The notes beneath the pieces were generated by a model. The model was given only the letters and a program-made list of their open reading frames with translations, was not told the DNA's origin and searched no databases. Positions 1-10,610 of a stretch of DNA of 64,000 nucleotides are shown here, one piece after another. Both the position numbers and the translations under genes were made by a program. Position 1 is the first letter of the stretch. The number at the start of each line of letters is the position of its first letter. The DNA is taken from positions 54,730 to 118,729 of the forward strand of contig NZ_BQIP01000020.1 in NCBI RefSeq assembly GCF_021602585.1, read 5' to 3'. Origin of the DNA: Pseudomonas faucium (GTDB lineage: Bacteria > Pseudomonadota > Gammaproteobacteria > Pseudomonadales > Pseudomonadaceae).

Positions 1-1
1 G

Positions 2-2062
2 CGCGGTGAAGCGGCCAGGCGCCTGCGCATGGCCTGGCGCCGCGAATCGACCCATGCTGCCAGCAGGGTCGACCATGTGATTCTCGAGCTCGATGGCCAC
101 AACCTGGGGCAGTTGCCCACCCTGCCGGCACCGATGCCCCATGTGCGGCAGCTGCGGATCACCTACCTGTCCGGCTCAGCGGTTGACAGCCTGGATGATT
201 TCCTTGGCGCCTTCTCCAACCTGCAGACCCTGGACCTTGAGTACAACACGCTGGAAGCCATCCCGCCCTCGATCGGGCAGATGGATGCCCTGCAGAGCCT
301 GGACCTGTCGAGCAACAGCGTGGACCTGGCCGAGGCTGCCAACCTCGAGCTGCTGGCCGGGCGGCGCAACCTGCGGCGGCTGAACCTGGGCAACGCGCTC
401 GACGATCTCCCGGTCGCCGCGCTGGAGCGGCTGGCGAGCCTGCCGTCGCTGACTACCCTGGCCATCGACAACAATGGCCTGAACCTCACCACCGAGCACT
501 TCGAGGCGTTGCAGCGCTGGCCGTCGCTGATCGACCTGAGCATGACCAGCAACGACACCACCCTGAGCGAAGAAAGCCGGGCCGCACTCGCCCGCCTGAA
601 CCGCATCCAGACCCTGTTCCTCGGCGAAAACCCGCTGGACCTGGCACCCGATGTCAGCGGCTGGCACCAGTTGCAGGCCCTGGACCTGCAGCAAACCGGC
701 ATAGACGAATGGCCCACCGGCCTCACCGAGCTGATGAACCAGCGCCCGCTGCAACTGCACAGCCTGGACCTCAGCGAGAACGAGCTCACCGAAGCCCCTG
801 ACCTTCAGGGCAGCGCGTTCGCCGAGGCGGTGCATGGGGCCGAGCCACGCGCCTCTTTCGACTTCGACAACAACCCGTTCACCGAGCAAGCCCACCAGCG
901 CCTGGCCGAAGCCGGGTTGCCCGCGCTCGGCGACGTCGAGGTCGAAATCCCCTGGTACATCGACTGGCCTGACGAATTGCAGGAGCACCACGCGATGACC
1001 GCCGACGACCCCTCATGGCAGCCGCTCTACCAGTTGTTCGAGCGGCTGACCCTGACAGCCGACTACCAGAGCCAGCCAGGCCTCGTGCGCACCCGCATGC
1101 AGCACGTGCTGCGCACGCTCAGCGAGAACCCCGGCGAAGCAGCCGAGGGTGGATGGGGCCGGGCGCAGTTGCACGAGCAGGTAATGGAGGCGATCGACGA
1201 TGCCACCCAAGGCTGCGTCGATCAGGCCAGCCTGCTGTTCCAGCAGGTCGAAACCGACGTGATGCTGTGGGACGCGGTCAACACCGCGGCGCCCGGCACG
1301 CACAGCGAGCAGGTGGCCCTGAACAGTGCTGCCGGCCTGCTGCGCCAGCAGCGCCTCGACGAGCGCATCGGCGACCTGTTCAATGCCCGCGTGGCCCGGC
1401 GCCGGGCACTGGCGCAAGCGGCTGATGCGCAAGCACGTGAAGCTGCCCCAGCGCTGGACGCCGACGACGACCTCAACGACGTTGCACTGACCGAGCCGGA
1501 CTACAACGTCGACGAAATCGAAATGGCCCTGCACGCGCGCATGCAGCTACGCGGGCCGCTCGGGCTACCGCCGCAACCGCAGGTGATCCGCTTCGACTAC
1601 CTGGCACGCCTGAGCCCGGCGACCGTCAACCGCCTGGGCGCTGGCGTAAACGCGCAGGTGGACGCCGCCCTGTTCAGCCAATGGGCATGCGACCAGCGCT
1701 TCTGGCAGCAGTGGCTGCGCCGCCTGCGTGCCGGGGAATTCCAAGCGCTGGCCAGGGAATGGGAGGCGGCAAGCGAGTACCACAGCGAACTGACCGAGCC
1801 CACGCAGAGCCTGGGGGACTACACCGGGCCACGCGTACCGGCGGCCTACATCGATGCACTGGAGCGCGAACTGGGCCACATCGACGGCCTGCAGTGGCGC
1901 CAGGGCGGCGCCTTGCAGCGGGTCGACCTGGTGTCCGGGCGCCATGCCGATGAAAGCGCCATCTACCAGCGGGCCAGCGAGTTGCTGCTCAGCACCCGCA
2001 AGGCAGCCGAAGACGCGCTGCTGCGCAGCCTGACCGAGGCCATGGCCAGCACCCTCACCTGA
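2..2062 (+). CDS. LRR/NEL-type E3 ubiquitin ligase-like effector, 5' end outside window
   Basis: The frame is open to the first base of the window, so the gene very probably starts upstream; the ATG at 29 is only the first internal Met. About 240 residues of leucine-rich repeats (LxxLxLxxN pattern, e.g. LQSLDLSSNSV) are followed by a C-terminal domain that looks like NEL, the novel E3 ligase fold of IpaH/SspH. The expected catalytic Cys sits in a Cys-x-Asp motif (GCVDQASLLFQQVE), about residue 396 counted from position 29. Known NEL proteins move ubiquitin to host proteins after secretion. Pseudomonas homologues are often very large, with long toxin-like N-terminal regions that cannot be seen here. 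No secretion signal can be judged. The gene ends 5 bases from the convergent c-di-GMP gene. Family assignment is fairly sure; role and host target are inference. Confidence 0.75.
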   Translation, partial: RGEAARRLRMAWRRESTHAASRVDHVILELDGHNLGQLPTLPAPMPHVRQLRITYLSGSAVDSLDDFLGAFSNLQTLDLEYNTLEAIPPSIGQMDALQSLDLSSNSVDLAEAANLELLAGRRNLRRLNLGNALDDLPVAALERLASLPSLTTLAIDNNGLNLTTEHFEALQRWPSLIDLSMTSNDTTLSEESRAALARLNRIQTLFLGENPLDLAPDVSGWHQLQALDLQQTGIDEWPTGLTELMNQRPLQLHSLDLSENELTEAPDLQGSAFAEAVHGAEPRASFDFDNNPFTEQAHQRLAEAGLPALGDVEVEIPWYIDWPDELQEHHAMTADDPSWQPLYQLFERLTLTADYQSQPGLVRTRMQHVLRTLSENPGEAAEGGWGRAQLHEQVMEAIDDATQGCVDQASLLFQQVETDVMLWDAVNTAAPGTHSEQVALNSAAGLLRQQRLDERIGDLFNARVARRRALAQAADAQAREAAPALDADDDLNDVALTEPDYNVDEIEMALHARMQLRGPLGLPPQPQVIRFDYLARLSPATVNRLGAGVNAQVDAALFSQWACDQRFWQQWLRRLRAGEFQALAREWEAASEYHSELTEPTQSLGDYTGPRVPAAYIDALERELGHIDGLQWRQGGALQRVDLVSGRHADESAIYQRASELLLSTRKAAEDALLRSLTEAMASTLT

Positions 2063-2067
2063 ACCGG

Positions 2068-3762
2068 CTAGGCATCCTGCCATTCGCTGGGTTGCCGATA
2101 ACCCGCCACCCACGGCACCACCTGGGTGGCGGGCATCGGTGGGGCAATGCAGTAGCCCTGCGCCAGTTCGCAGCCCAGCGCCATCAGCACCCGCCCATGC
2201 TCGACACTTTCCAGCCCTTCGGCCACCACCTCGCGGCCGAAGGCCCGCGCCAGGCCGATCACCGCGCCGGTCAGGGCCAGGTCGTCCTGGTCGTGGAGGA
2301 TGTCGCGCACGAACGACTTGTCGATCTTGATGGTCTGGGTCGGCAGCCGCTTGAGGTAGCTCAACGACGAGTAACCGGTGCCGAAATCATCCAGGGAAAA
2401 CCGCACGCCTAGCGCCTGGCAGGCTTCCAGGCAGCGGCTGACATGCTGCAAGTTGTCGATCGCCACCGACTCGACGATCTCCAGGTCCAACCGGGCTGGG
2501 TCGACATGCGGATAGGCCGCCAGCAACTGTTTCAGCCGTTCGACGAAATCGCCACGCTGCAAATGCCGCGCCGCGATGTTCACGCTCAGCGACCAGGGCT
2601 TGCCCAGCCGCTGCCAGGCCAGCAGGCGCTGCAAGGCCTGGGCGATCACCCACTCGCCGATCTCGACGATCAGGTCGGTCTGCTCCACTAGCGGCAGGAA
2701 CTCGCCGGGCAATACCAGCTCGCCCGAGGGGCGCTGCCAGCGCAGCAGTGCCTCGAAGCCCAGCACCTGGCCGGTGCGCAGGTTGACCTTGGGTTGATAG
2801 TGCAGGCTCAGCTCGCGGTTGCGCAGCGCCCAGCGCACCCGCGCCACGGTCTGGTGGGTGGCCTTGAGCTCGAGCTCCTCGGACACATCGAACACCTGGT
2901 AGCGGTTGCGCCCGCGCTGCTTGGCCACGTACATGGCCTGGTCGGCATGGCGCACCAGGGTGTCGGCGTCCTCGTCATCCTGCGGGAACAAGGTCACGCC
3001 GATGCTGGCGCTCAAGGTCAGGCGCTGCTCGCGGATCACATAGGGCGCGGCCAGCGCCCGCAACACCCGCTGCAGGGCCATATGCAACTGCTGGGGGTTG
3101 TCGACGTGGCGCAGGATCAGCACGAATTCGTCGCCCGACAGCCGCGCCACGGCATCGCCGCCACGCAGGATGCCCTTCAACCGCTGCGCCACTTCCACCA
3201 GCAGCAGGTCGCCGGCCGCGTGCCCGTAGCCATCGTTGACCGCCTTGAAGCCGTCCAGGTCGAGCATGCACACCGCCAGCGCAATATCTTCCCGGCGCGA
3301 GAAGGCCAAAGCCTGGTTGAGCAAGTCGGACAGGTAGGCGCGGTTGGGCAGGCCGGTGAGCACATCGTGCCCCACCCGCCACTGCAAGGTGTGCAGCAAC
3401 TGGCGCTTCTCGGTCACATCGAAGCGGATCGACACATACTTGCGCACCTTGCCGCTGGCCGGGTCCACCAGCGGCACCATGGTGCTGTCGACCCAGTACA
3501 GCGAGCCGTCCTTGGCGCGGTTGCAGATCTCGCCCTTCCACACCCTGCCCGCCGCCAGCGCCCGCCACATGCCGAGGAAGAACTCCGGCTCGTGCAGGCC
3601 CGAATTGAGAATGCGGTGGTTGGCCCCCAGCAGCTCCTCGCGGCTGTAGCCGGAGATGCTGCAGAACTGCTGGTTGACGTAGGTGATACGCCCGCGCAGG
3701 TCGGTTTCGGAAAAGATCGCGGCCGCGTCCACGGCCGCACGGTAGTTATCGTCCATAAGCAT
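2068..3762 (-). CDS. PAS-GGDEF-EAL c-di-GMP signalling protein
   Basis: The 564-aa protein has an N-terminal PAS domain (about residues 5-120), a GGDEF domain and an EAL domain. The GGDEF signature reads SGDEF near residue 207, preceded by an intact RxxD inhibitory I-site (RGGD) five residues upstream. The EAL domain keeps GFEAL near residue 334 and DDFGTGYSS, so phosphodiesterase activity is likely; cyclase activity with the Ser variant is possible but not certain. No membrane segments are seen. It starts 6 bases after the aer stop, so the two are surely one transcript. In P. putida KT2440 the gene next to aer2 (PP2258) is a dual c-di-GMP enzyme that affects motility, and this looks like its counterpart. 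Confidence 0.9.
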   Translation of the reverse strand: MLMDDNYRAAVDAAAIFSETDLRGRITYVNQQFCSISGYSREELLGANHRILNSGLHEPEFFLGMWRALAAGRVWKGEICNRAKDGSLYWVDSTMVPLVDPASGKVRKYVSIRFDVTEKRQLLHTLQWRVGHDVLTGLPNRAYLSDLLNQALAFSRREDIALAVCMLDLDGFKAVNDGYGHAAGDLLLVEVAQRLKGILRGGDAVARLSGDEFVLILRHVDNPQQLHMALQRVLRALAAPYVIREQRLTLSASIGVTLFPQDDEDADTLVRHADQAMYVAKQRGRNRYQVFDVSEELELKATHQTVARVRWALRNRELSLHYQPKVNLRTGQVLGFEALLRWQRPSGELVLPGEFLPLVEQTDLIVEIGEWVIAQALQRLLAWQRLGKPWSLSVNIAARHLQRGDFVERLKQLLAAYPHVDPARLDLEIVESVAIDNLQHVSRCLEACQALGVRFSLDDFGTGYSSLSYLKRLPTQTIKIDKSFVRDILHDQDDLALTGAVIGLARAFGREVVAEGLESVEHGRVLMALGCELAQGYCIAPPMPATQVVPWVAGYRQPSEWQDA

Positions 3763-3768
3763 CCTGCT

Positions 3769-5334
3769 TCAGCGGTTGAAGCGCTCCACCAGGGCGCGCA
3801 AGCCGGCGCACACCTGCTCCAGCTCCGCACCGCGCGAGGCGGCGGCGTTGGCACTGTGGGCGCTTTGCTGGGCAATGCCCGCCACGCCATTGATCTGCCG
3901 CGAAACGTCCTCGGCCACTGCCGACTGCTGCTGCGAGGCGGTGGCCATCTGCTGGCTCATGCTGCTGATGCGCTGCACTGCATCGCGGATGCCATGCAGG
4001 GTCTGCTGCGCCTGCTGCACCTGGGCCACGCCCTGCTCCGCTGCCGCGCTGCCCTGGCTGGCCATGCCCACGGCCTGCTCGGCGCCGCTGCGCAGGGCGT
4101 CGATGATGCTCTGGATGTGCAGGGTCGATTGCCGGGTCTTGTCGGCCAGGGCGCGCACTTCATCGGCGACCACCGCAAAACCGCGGCCTTGCTCGCCGGC
4201 CCGCGCCGCTTCGATGGCGGCATTGAGGGCCAGCAGGTTGGTCTGCTCGGCGATGGCGCGGATCATCCCGGTGGCCTCGCCAATCCCGGCGCACTGGCCG
4301 GCCAGGTGCAGCACCGCCTGGTTGATCTGCTCGACGGTGGCGGCCAGCGCCTGGATCGCCGCGCCACTGGCATCGGCCACCTGGCTGCCCTGCTCGGCCA
4401 GCAGGTGCACGGTCTGTGCTTCGCCTGCGCTGAGTTGCACATGGCTGGCGACCTCGCTGATGGAGGCGGCCATCTCGGTCATCGCCGTGGCGCTGAGGTC
4501 GGTTTGCGCGCGTTGCTCCAGCAGCGCCGCCTCGGTGCCGCGTGACAGGCGCCCGGCGTCCTGGGCGGCCACGGCCATTTGCGTGGCCAGGTCGCTCAGG
4601 CGCGTGAGCGCGGTCTTCAGGCGCGCTTCTTCGCTGGTCAGCACCAGTTGCAACTGCCCGGCCGTACCGGGCAGGTCGCTGTAGGTCAGCGCGGCCAGCG
4701 GGTCGGCGAAGGTGCCTTCGGCGCCCTCGATCACCTGCTGCATCTGCCGGCCGAGGCTGTTGCGCATCCACAGCCCGTAGGCCGCGAACAACGCCAGGGT
4801 CAGGCCCTGGCCGGGCAACCCGGGCCAGAGCTGGTTGGCGCCCACGGCAAGCACCCCGCCCAGCAGTGGCAAGGCCAGCGCCTGGCCCAGCAGCGCCAGC
4901 CGGCGGCCCGCAGGCAGGGGGGCCTTGCCCTCGGCCAGGCGCGCGTACAACGCCTCGGCCCGGCGCACCTGCTCACGGCTCGGGCAGACCCGCACCGACT
5001 CGTAGCCCACCACCCGCCCGCCTTCGCGTATCGGTGTGACATAGGCATTGACCCAGTAGTAGTCGCCATTGCGGCAGCGGTTCTTGACGATCCCCATCCA
5101 GCTCTTGCCGGCCTTGAGGTAGCGCCACATCAGCTCGTACACCGCCGGCGGCATGTCCGGGTGGCGTACCAGGTTGTGCGGGCTACCGATCAGCTCGGCT
5201 TCGCTGTAGCCGCTGATGGCGGCGAATTCGGGGTTGCAGTAGGTGATCAGGCTGGCGGTGTCGGTGGCCGAAATCAGCCGCTGATCCTGGGGGAAACATT
5301 GCTCGACCGGGGTTACCGGCAAGTTGAGGCGCAC
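3769..5334 (-). CDS. aer: Aer-type energy-taxis chemoreceptor (PAS-MCP)
   Basis: The protein is 521 aa from the GTG at 5334, which has a GGAG Shine-Dalgarno at proper spacing and gives the usual Aer length. The frame is open further upstream but without a better start. An N-terminal PAS domain (about residues 10-110, with [11 protein letters not shown]) would bind FAD and sense redox state. Next come two hydrophobic segments at about 150-200 and a methyl-accepting signalling domain whose tip has the conserved [17 protein letters not shown]. There is no periplasmic sensor domain, as in Aer. It signals through CheA/CheW to the flagellar motor in response to energy status. It heads a two-gene operon with the PAS-GGDEF-EAL gene, which matches the P. 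putida aer2 locus. Confidence 0.93.
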   Translation of the reverse strand: MRLNLPVTPVEQCFPQDQRLISATDTASLITYCNPEFAAISGYSEAELIGSPHNLVRHPDMPPAVYELMWRYLKAGKSWMGIVKNRCRNGDYYWVNAYVTPIREGGRVVGYESVRVCPSREQVRRAEALYARLAEGKAPLPAGRRLALLGQALALPLLGGVLAVGANQLWPGLPGQGLTLALFAAYGLWMRNSLGRQMQQVIEGAEGTFADPLAALTYSDLPGTAGQLQLVLTSEEARLKTALTRLSDLATQMAVAAQDAGRLSRGTEAALLEQRAQTDLSATAMTEMAASISEVASHVQLSAGEAQTVHLLAEQGSQVADASGAAIQALAATVEQINQAVLHLAGQCAGIGEATGMIRAIAEQTNLLALNAAIEAARAGEQGRGFAVVADEVRALADKTRQSTLHIQSIIDALRSGAEQAVGMASQGSAAAEQGVAQVQQAQQTLHGIRDAVQRISSMSQQMATASQQQSAVAEDVSRQINGVAGIAQQSAHSANAAASRGAELEQVCAGLRALVERFNR

Positions 5335-5596
5335 GATGAGACTCCATTCACTGACGGCCCGGACGCTGCCCTTTGGCAGCCATCGGAACCGATCCACGTC
5401 GATCCGCTCCAATGTGCAAATGTGCATCCAGCAGCCCGGGCCTGGCGCCCGATCGGGCTGGATGCGCGACGTTGACTATCCGGTCAAGCCAAGAATTCTA
5501 CGAAATCCGTCACAAAAATGAAATGAAAGTGATGAAATATGGCGTTGTGCTATATGGATGAATATCGTTAAGTTCTTGATTCTGCATGGGAATTAA

Positions 5597-5914
5597 GTGA
5601 TGACGAGATCAGGTCTGGGTTTTGCCCTGCGCCGCTACCGCAAACTGGCGGGTCTGACGCAGGCACAATTCGCCGAACGGACCGGTTTCGATCCCAAGAC
5701 CATCAGCCGCTTCGAAACCGGCACCTACAGCCCCAGCATCGACGCCCTGTTGATGTTCGCCGGGGTACTGGGCATCAAGCCCAAGGAATTCTTCGCCGAA
5801 CCCGACGACGAACAGGAGCAGCGCGCCTATCTGTTCGGCGTCATCCACAACGCCCCGCCCAAGGATCTTGGCAAGCTGATTGCAGCGGTCGACCAGGTGC
5901 TGGCCAAGCCCTGA
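5597..5914 (+). CDS. small XRE-family helix-turn-helix regulator
   Basis: This 105-aa protein has a Cro/CI-type helix-turn-helix at about residues 8-62 (LRRYRKLAGLTQAQFAERTG, then KTISRFETGTYSPS). The C-terminal 40 residues have no recognised sensory domain. Start choice is between the GTG at 5597 and the ATG at 5600, directly adjacent, so the protein differs by one residue. It is divergent from aer across an AT-rich gap of about 260 bp. Target genes cannot be told from the sequence; autoregulation or control of aer are the simplest guesses. Confidence 0.8.
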   Translation: MMTRSGLGFALRRYRKLAGLTQAQFAERTGFDPKTISRFETGTYSPSIDALLMFAGVLGIKPKEFFAEPDDEQEQRAYLFGVIHNAPPKDLGKLIAAVDQVLAKP

Positions 5915-5996
5915 CTCCGTTCGTCCCACCGCTTGAGTGACCCTTTCCCACCCACGCACCGGACTAGAGCCCGGCAGGCCATCGTGCACCACAACT

Positions 5997-6080
5997 GGTC
6001 AGACCGGTAAGGCCAAAAACCCTTGCCTTGTAGGAAATTTCGCGGTTTTATGGCTCCGCGCTAAACAAACCGGTAAGACC
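5997..6080. promoter_or_regulatory. two FadR/PdhR-type operator candidates before the symporter gene
   Basis: GGTCAGACC (5997-6005) and GGTAAGACC (6072-6080) lie 75 bp apart in the leader of the dctA-like gene. Both fit the TGGTnnnACCA half-site pattern bound by the FadR subfamily of GntR regulators; the second matches the PdhR core. Two GntR genes follow the symporter, so they are the natural candidates to bind here. Confidence 0.5.
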
Positions 6081-6154
6081 ACAAAAATAAATAAGTCCTG
6101 CGCTCTTTCGCCCCGTGCGGCACCGAAGCAAGGACACCGACAGAGATACCTCCC

Positions 6155-7465
<1,311 letters not shown>

Positions 7466-7509
7466 GCCCATGTGGCCGGCGCTGGCGCCGGCCCTTTCAG
7501 GAGCGAAAC

Positions 7510-8211
7510 GTGATCAGCTCATCGACCGTCGTCACCTCAGTGGTGGAAAAACTGCGCCAAGCCCTGGCCCGCGGCCAATGGCGCTCCGGCGACATGCTGC
7601 CGGGCCAGCGTGAACTGGCCGAGCAACTGGGCATCAGCCGCCCCAGCCTGCGCGAAGCGGTGACCGTGCTGGAAACCCTGGGCCTGGTGCGTTCGATGCC
7701 GGGCAAGGGCGTGCTGGTGCTGGACGCCGAGGCCGCCACGCTGGAAACCGCCAGCGATACCGCCGCCGCCAGCCTGGCCGACGTGCTGGAGCTGCGCTAC
7801 ACCCTCGAACCCTTCATCGTCGGCCTGGTGGCGCAGTCGGCCAACAGCCAGGACATCGGCCAACTGCGCCTGACCCTGATGGACATGCGCGAAGCCCTGG
7901 AGGCCGATGACAGCGAGGCCGGTGCCAAGGCCTACATCGCCTTCCACGAAGCGCTGTTCGCCCTGACCACCAACCCGATCTTCCAGAGCGTGGTGCAGCA
8001 GACCGGCAATGCCCTCAAGCAGAGCGCCGGCATGCTGCGCAACTCGCCCGAGCACCTGGCCGCGCGGCTCAAGGAAAACGAAGCGGTGGTGCGCGCCATC
8101 CGCGAGCGCAACAGCGCCCAGGCCAGTGCCCAGATGCGCTTGCACATCCTCGCCGAGGGCCAGCGCATGGGCATCGAACTGAACATCCCGGACGACCATC
8201 CGCAGCCCTGA
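7510..8211 (+). CDS. GntR/FadR-family transcriptional regulator
   Basis: In this 233-aa protein a winged helix at about residues 8-75 (RELAEQLGISRPSLREAV) is followed by an all-helical FCD ligand-binding domain with metal-site-type residues (ELRYTLEPFIVG, then FHEALFALTTN). The family usually represses a neighbouring uptake or catabolic gene and is released by a carboxylate ligand. It lies just after the dctA-like gene and 17 bp before a second GntR gene, so all three are probably cotranscribed. The palindromes at 5997 and 6072 are likely targets. Confidence 0.88.
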   Translation: MISSSTVVTSVVEKLRQALARGQWRSGDMLPGQRELAEQLGISRPSLREAVTVLETLGLVRSMPGKGVLVLDAEAATLETASDTAAASLADVLELRYTLEPFIVGLVAQSANSQDIGQLRLTLMDMREALEADDSEAGAKAYIAFHEALFALTTNPIFQSVVQQTGNALKQSAGMLRNSPEHLAARLKENEAVVRAIRERNSAQASAQMRLHILAEGQRMGIELNIPDDHPQP

Positions 8212-8228
8212 CCCAAAGGAGAGCGACC

Positions 8229-8909
8229 ATGACCGCCTGCGCCCACGCCGCCCCCCGCCTGCCTGCCCTGCTCGCCGCCGGCGAAACCCGCCTGTCGGCC
8301 GAGCAGATCTACCCACGCCTGTTCGACGCCATCCTCGAGCAGCGCCTGCCGCCTGGCAGCCTGCTGCCCGAACAGGCCCTGGGCAACGCATTCGGCGTCA
8401 GCCGCACGGTGATCCGCCGGGTGCTCGGGCGCCTCTCGGACCAGCAGGTGGTGGTGCAGCGCCCCAGCCACACCGCGCACCTGGCCGCCCCGGACCCGCA
8501 ACAGGCGCGCCAGGTGCTCAGCGCCCGGCGCCTGGCCGAAACCACCTTGATCAGCCTGGCCGCGCAGCGTGCCCGGCCGGCGCAGGTGCGCCAGTTGCGC
8601 CAGCTGGTGGAGCGCGAACGCCAGCATCACGAACGCGGCGAGCGCTGTGCGGCGATCCGCCTGGGTGGCGAGTTCCACCTCAAGCTCGCCCAGGTGGCCG
8701 CCAACGCACCGCTGGCACGGTTTCTCAATGGGCTGGTGCCGATGACCTCGCTGATCATCGCCCGCTACGAATCGCCTTGCTGCGACCACTGCGCCTGGCA
8801 GGAGCACGCGGCGATCATCGATGCCGTGGAAGCCGGTGACGAAGGGGCGGCGCTGGCGTTGATGCACGAGCACCTGGACCGTCTGGAAGACAAGCTGAAC
8901 CTGGAGTGA
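8229..8909 (+). CDS. second GntR-family regulator (FCD domain)
   Basis: This 226-aa protein has an N-terminal GntR winged helix (EQALGNAFGVSRTVIRRVLG at about residues 48-67) and a C-terminal FCD domain ending in GDEGAALALMHEHLDRLE. A good AAGGAG Shine-Dalgarno precedes the ATG. It is only distantly similar to the GntR just before it, so this is a pairing of two different regulators, not a recent duplication. Both are placed to control the dctA-like symporter. No ligand can be inferred. Confidence 0.87.
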   Translation: MTACAHAAPRLPALLAAGETRLSAEQIYPRLFDAILEQRLPPGSLLPEQALGNAFGVSRTVIRRVLGRLSDQQVVVQRPSHTAHLAAPDPQQARQVLSARRLAETTLISLAAQRARPAQVRQLRQLVERERQHHERGERCAAIRLGGEFHLKLAQVAANAPLARFLNGLVPMTSLIIARYESPCCDHCAWQEHAAIIDAVEAGDEGAALALMHEHLDRLEDKLNLE

Positions 8910-8931
8910 ATGGGCCGCTGCAGCTGTGGCA

Positions 8932-8947
8932 GCCGGCTTGCCGGCGA
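8932..8947. repeat. REP sequence (single unit)
   Basis: GCCGGCTTGCCGGCGA, the typical P. putida REP core, lies 23 bp after the second GntR stop. Here the unit is single. It is followed by a short GCTGC-rich inverted repeat (GGGCTGCAGCGCAGCCC). Confidence 0.85.
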
Positions 8948-9024
8948 TGGGCTGCAGCGCAGCCCCCAGCACCGCGCCCTATACTCGGATAACCGCCCAG
9001 CCTCTACCCCAGGGAGGCCACCGA

Positions 9025-10074
9025 GTGAGCTTGCGCATCCCCCTGCTGCTCTGCCTTGTGCTGGCCCTCGCCGGCTGCGCCGGCAAACGCCCTGCTCCGC
9101 CGCCGCCGCCCGCCGTACTCAACCCCGCCGCCTGGCAACGCATCGACCAGGAGCTGATCGATGCCTCGGTCGGCGCCGCAGGCTCGGCCAACGACTATGC
9201 GCGGCGCTCGATGCGGGTGTGGAAGGAGCAGGTGCAGCAGCGCACCGAGAGCGATTTCATCCCCTGGTTCACCGGCTACTGGACCCAGCAATGGCTGACC
9301 CTCAAGGTGGCCTGGTACAAGCTCGACAGCGGCGAAGGCCGCGAGCCTGCGGAAAAACGCCTGGCCCTGTACCTGCAGGAGCAGTACCACAAGCGGGTGA
9401 TCGACCCGGTGGCTGAGCAGATCAACCCCGAAAGCATCCGCGACCGCGCCTGCGAGCTGTACATCCAGCTGTTCGGCCAGCAGTTGCCGGCCATCATTCA
9501 GCGCTACAACGCCCCGCCCGAACAGGTCAGCCAGCGCCTCAACCGCATCCCGGCGATCAACCTGGGCCCGCCACCGGCGCGCAATGCCAGCCTCTACCAA
9601 CTGCTGCGGGCCAAGGCCCTGGACCAGCAACCCGCCTGGCTGGCCCTGCGCGAATACCTGCATCAACAAGCCGCCAAGGGGCCAGGCAGGACCGATGTCG
9701 GCCTGTCATCGGTGGCCAACCGGGCCAGCGAAAAACTCGGCGCCACGCTCGCCCCACGGGGCATCGCCAGCGCCGTGGCGAGCGCGGTGGGCAAGGTGGC
9801 CGGAGCGATGATTTCGGTGGCGGCGGCGGGCTACGGGATGATCACCCATGACCGCGACCACCCGGAGATGGTCGAGCAGTTGCGGGTGATCCTCAACGTG
9901 GCGCTCAACCAGGAGTGGCAGGAGTTGATGGAAAACCGCCAGAGCGGGGCCATGGCGGGGGTGTACTACTTGTCGGGGCAGGTCGAGGACAGCCTGCTGG
10001 CCAGTGCGCCACGGGCGCAGGAGCCGGAAGAGGTGCCACAAGTCCAGCAACCGTTGCTGATTCGCCTGCCCTAG
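9025..10074 (+). CDS. putative lipoprotein of unknown function
   Basis: The GTG at 9025 is chosen because it has an AGGGAGG ribosome site and because the protein then begins with a lipoprotein signal: a basic start, a Leu-rich stretch and the lipobox LAGC with Cys18. This gives 349 aa. The mature part is mostly helical and soluble-looking, with an Ala/Gly-rich hydrophobic patch (about residues 250-275, VASAVGKVAGAMISVAAAG) that could insert in a membrane. It ends in a Pro/Glu-rich tail. No catalytic motif is recognised. The Asp+2 inner-membrane retention signal is absent (residue after Cys is Ala), so outer-membrane anchoring is likely. Neighbours give no hint of its job. Confidence 0.75.
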   Translation: MSLRIPLLLCLVLALAGCAGKRPAPPPPPAVLNPAAWQRIDQELIDASVGAAGSANDYARRSMRVWKEQVQQRTESDFIPWFTGYWTQQWLTLKVAWYKLDSGEGREPAEKRLALYLQEQYHKRVIDPVAEQINPESIRDRACELYIQLFGQQLPAIIQRYNAPPEQVSQRLNRIPAINLGPPPARNASLYQLLRAKALDQQPAWLALREYLHQQAAKGPGRTDVGLSSVANRASEKLGATLAPRGIASAVASAVGKVAGAMISVAAAGYGMITHDRDHPEMVEQLRVILNVALNQEWQELMENRQSGAMAGVYYLSGQVEDSLLASAPRAQEPEEVPQVQQPLLIRLP

Positions 10075-10081
10075 CGGCGCC

Positions 10082-10510
10082 TCAGGCAGTGGCCATGGCC
10101 GATGTCGGCAAGCCAAAGATGCGATCGAACGCCCAGTTGTAGGCAAAGGTGTAGCACGGCACCAGAATGATGAACGCCAGGTCCACCAGAAACGCCTCGA
10201 CCAGGCTCATGCCCAGCCACCAGGCAATCAGCGGAATCAGGTACACCACCAAGGTCAGCTGGAACCCCACCGCATGCGCCACCCGCCGCGCCACGCTGCG
10301 CCCGCGCTTGGCCTGGCGGCTTTCCCAGTACTCGAACAGGCTGTTGTAGATCAGGTTCCAGAGCATGGCGATGGTGGTGATCATCACCGCCAGCGGCCCG
10401 GTGTGCGAGGCCTGGGTGTCGGACAGATACGCCAGCCCCAGGGTCGACATGCACAGCCCGATCAGTTCATAGAAGGTCACATAGACCAGTTTGCGTTTGA
10501 CTCCCTGCAC
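10082..10510 (-). CDS. PACE-family multidrug/biocide efflux transporter
   Basis: The protein is 142 aa if started at the GTG at 10510, which places the conserved start (QGVKRKLVYVTFYE) right after Met as in this family; a TTG at 10546 would add 12 residues. It has four membrane helices in two tandem repeats. Conserved features include the Glu of the first helix (FYELIG), the NLIYNSLFEYWE loop and the late FIILVPCYTFAYNWAFD segment. PACE proteins (AceI type) export chlorhexidine and short-chain diamines, driven by protons. It is divergent from a LysR gene, the usual partner of PACE genes, which suggests inducer-dependent control. Confidence 0.88.
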   Translation of the reverse strand: MQGVKRKLVYVTFYELIGLCMSTLGLAYLSDTQASHTGPLAVMITTIAMLWNLIYNSLFEYWESRQAKRGRSVARRVAHAVGFQLTLVVYLIPLIAWWLGMSLVEAFLVDLAFIILVPCYTFAYNWAFDRIFGLPTSAMATA

Positions 10511-10610
10511 CGGGAAAACCTCATGTCGCGAAAACGAAGGGCGCAAGGATGCTTCAATTAACCTGACAGAAAAAGTTGGCAGCTTTCAGATTAACTGACA
10601 GCATGCGCCC

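Noticed and set aside
2794-4545. 583-codon plus-strand frame opposite aer and the GGDEF-EAL gene
   Set aside because: Antisense across two clear genes, no ribosome site.
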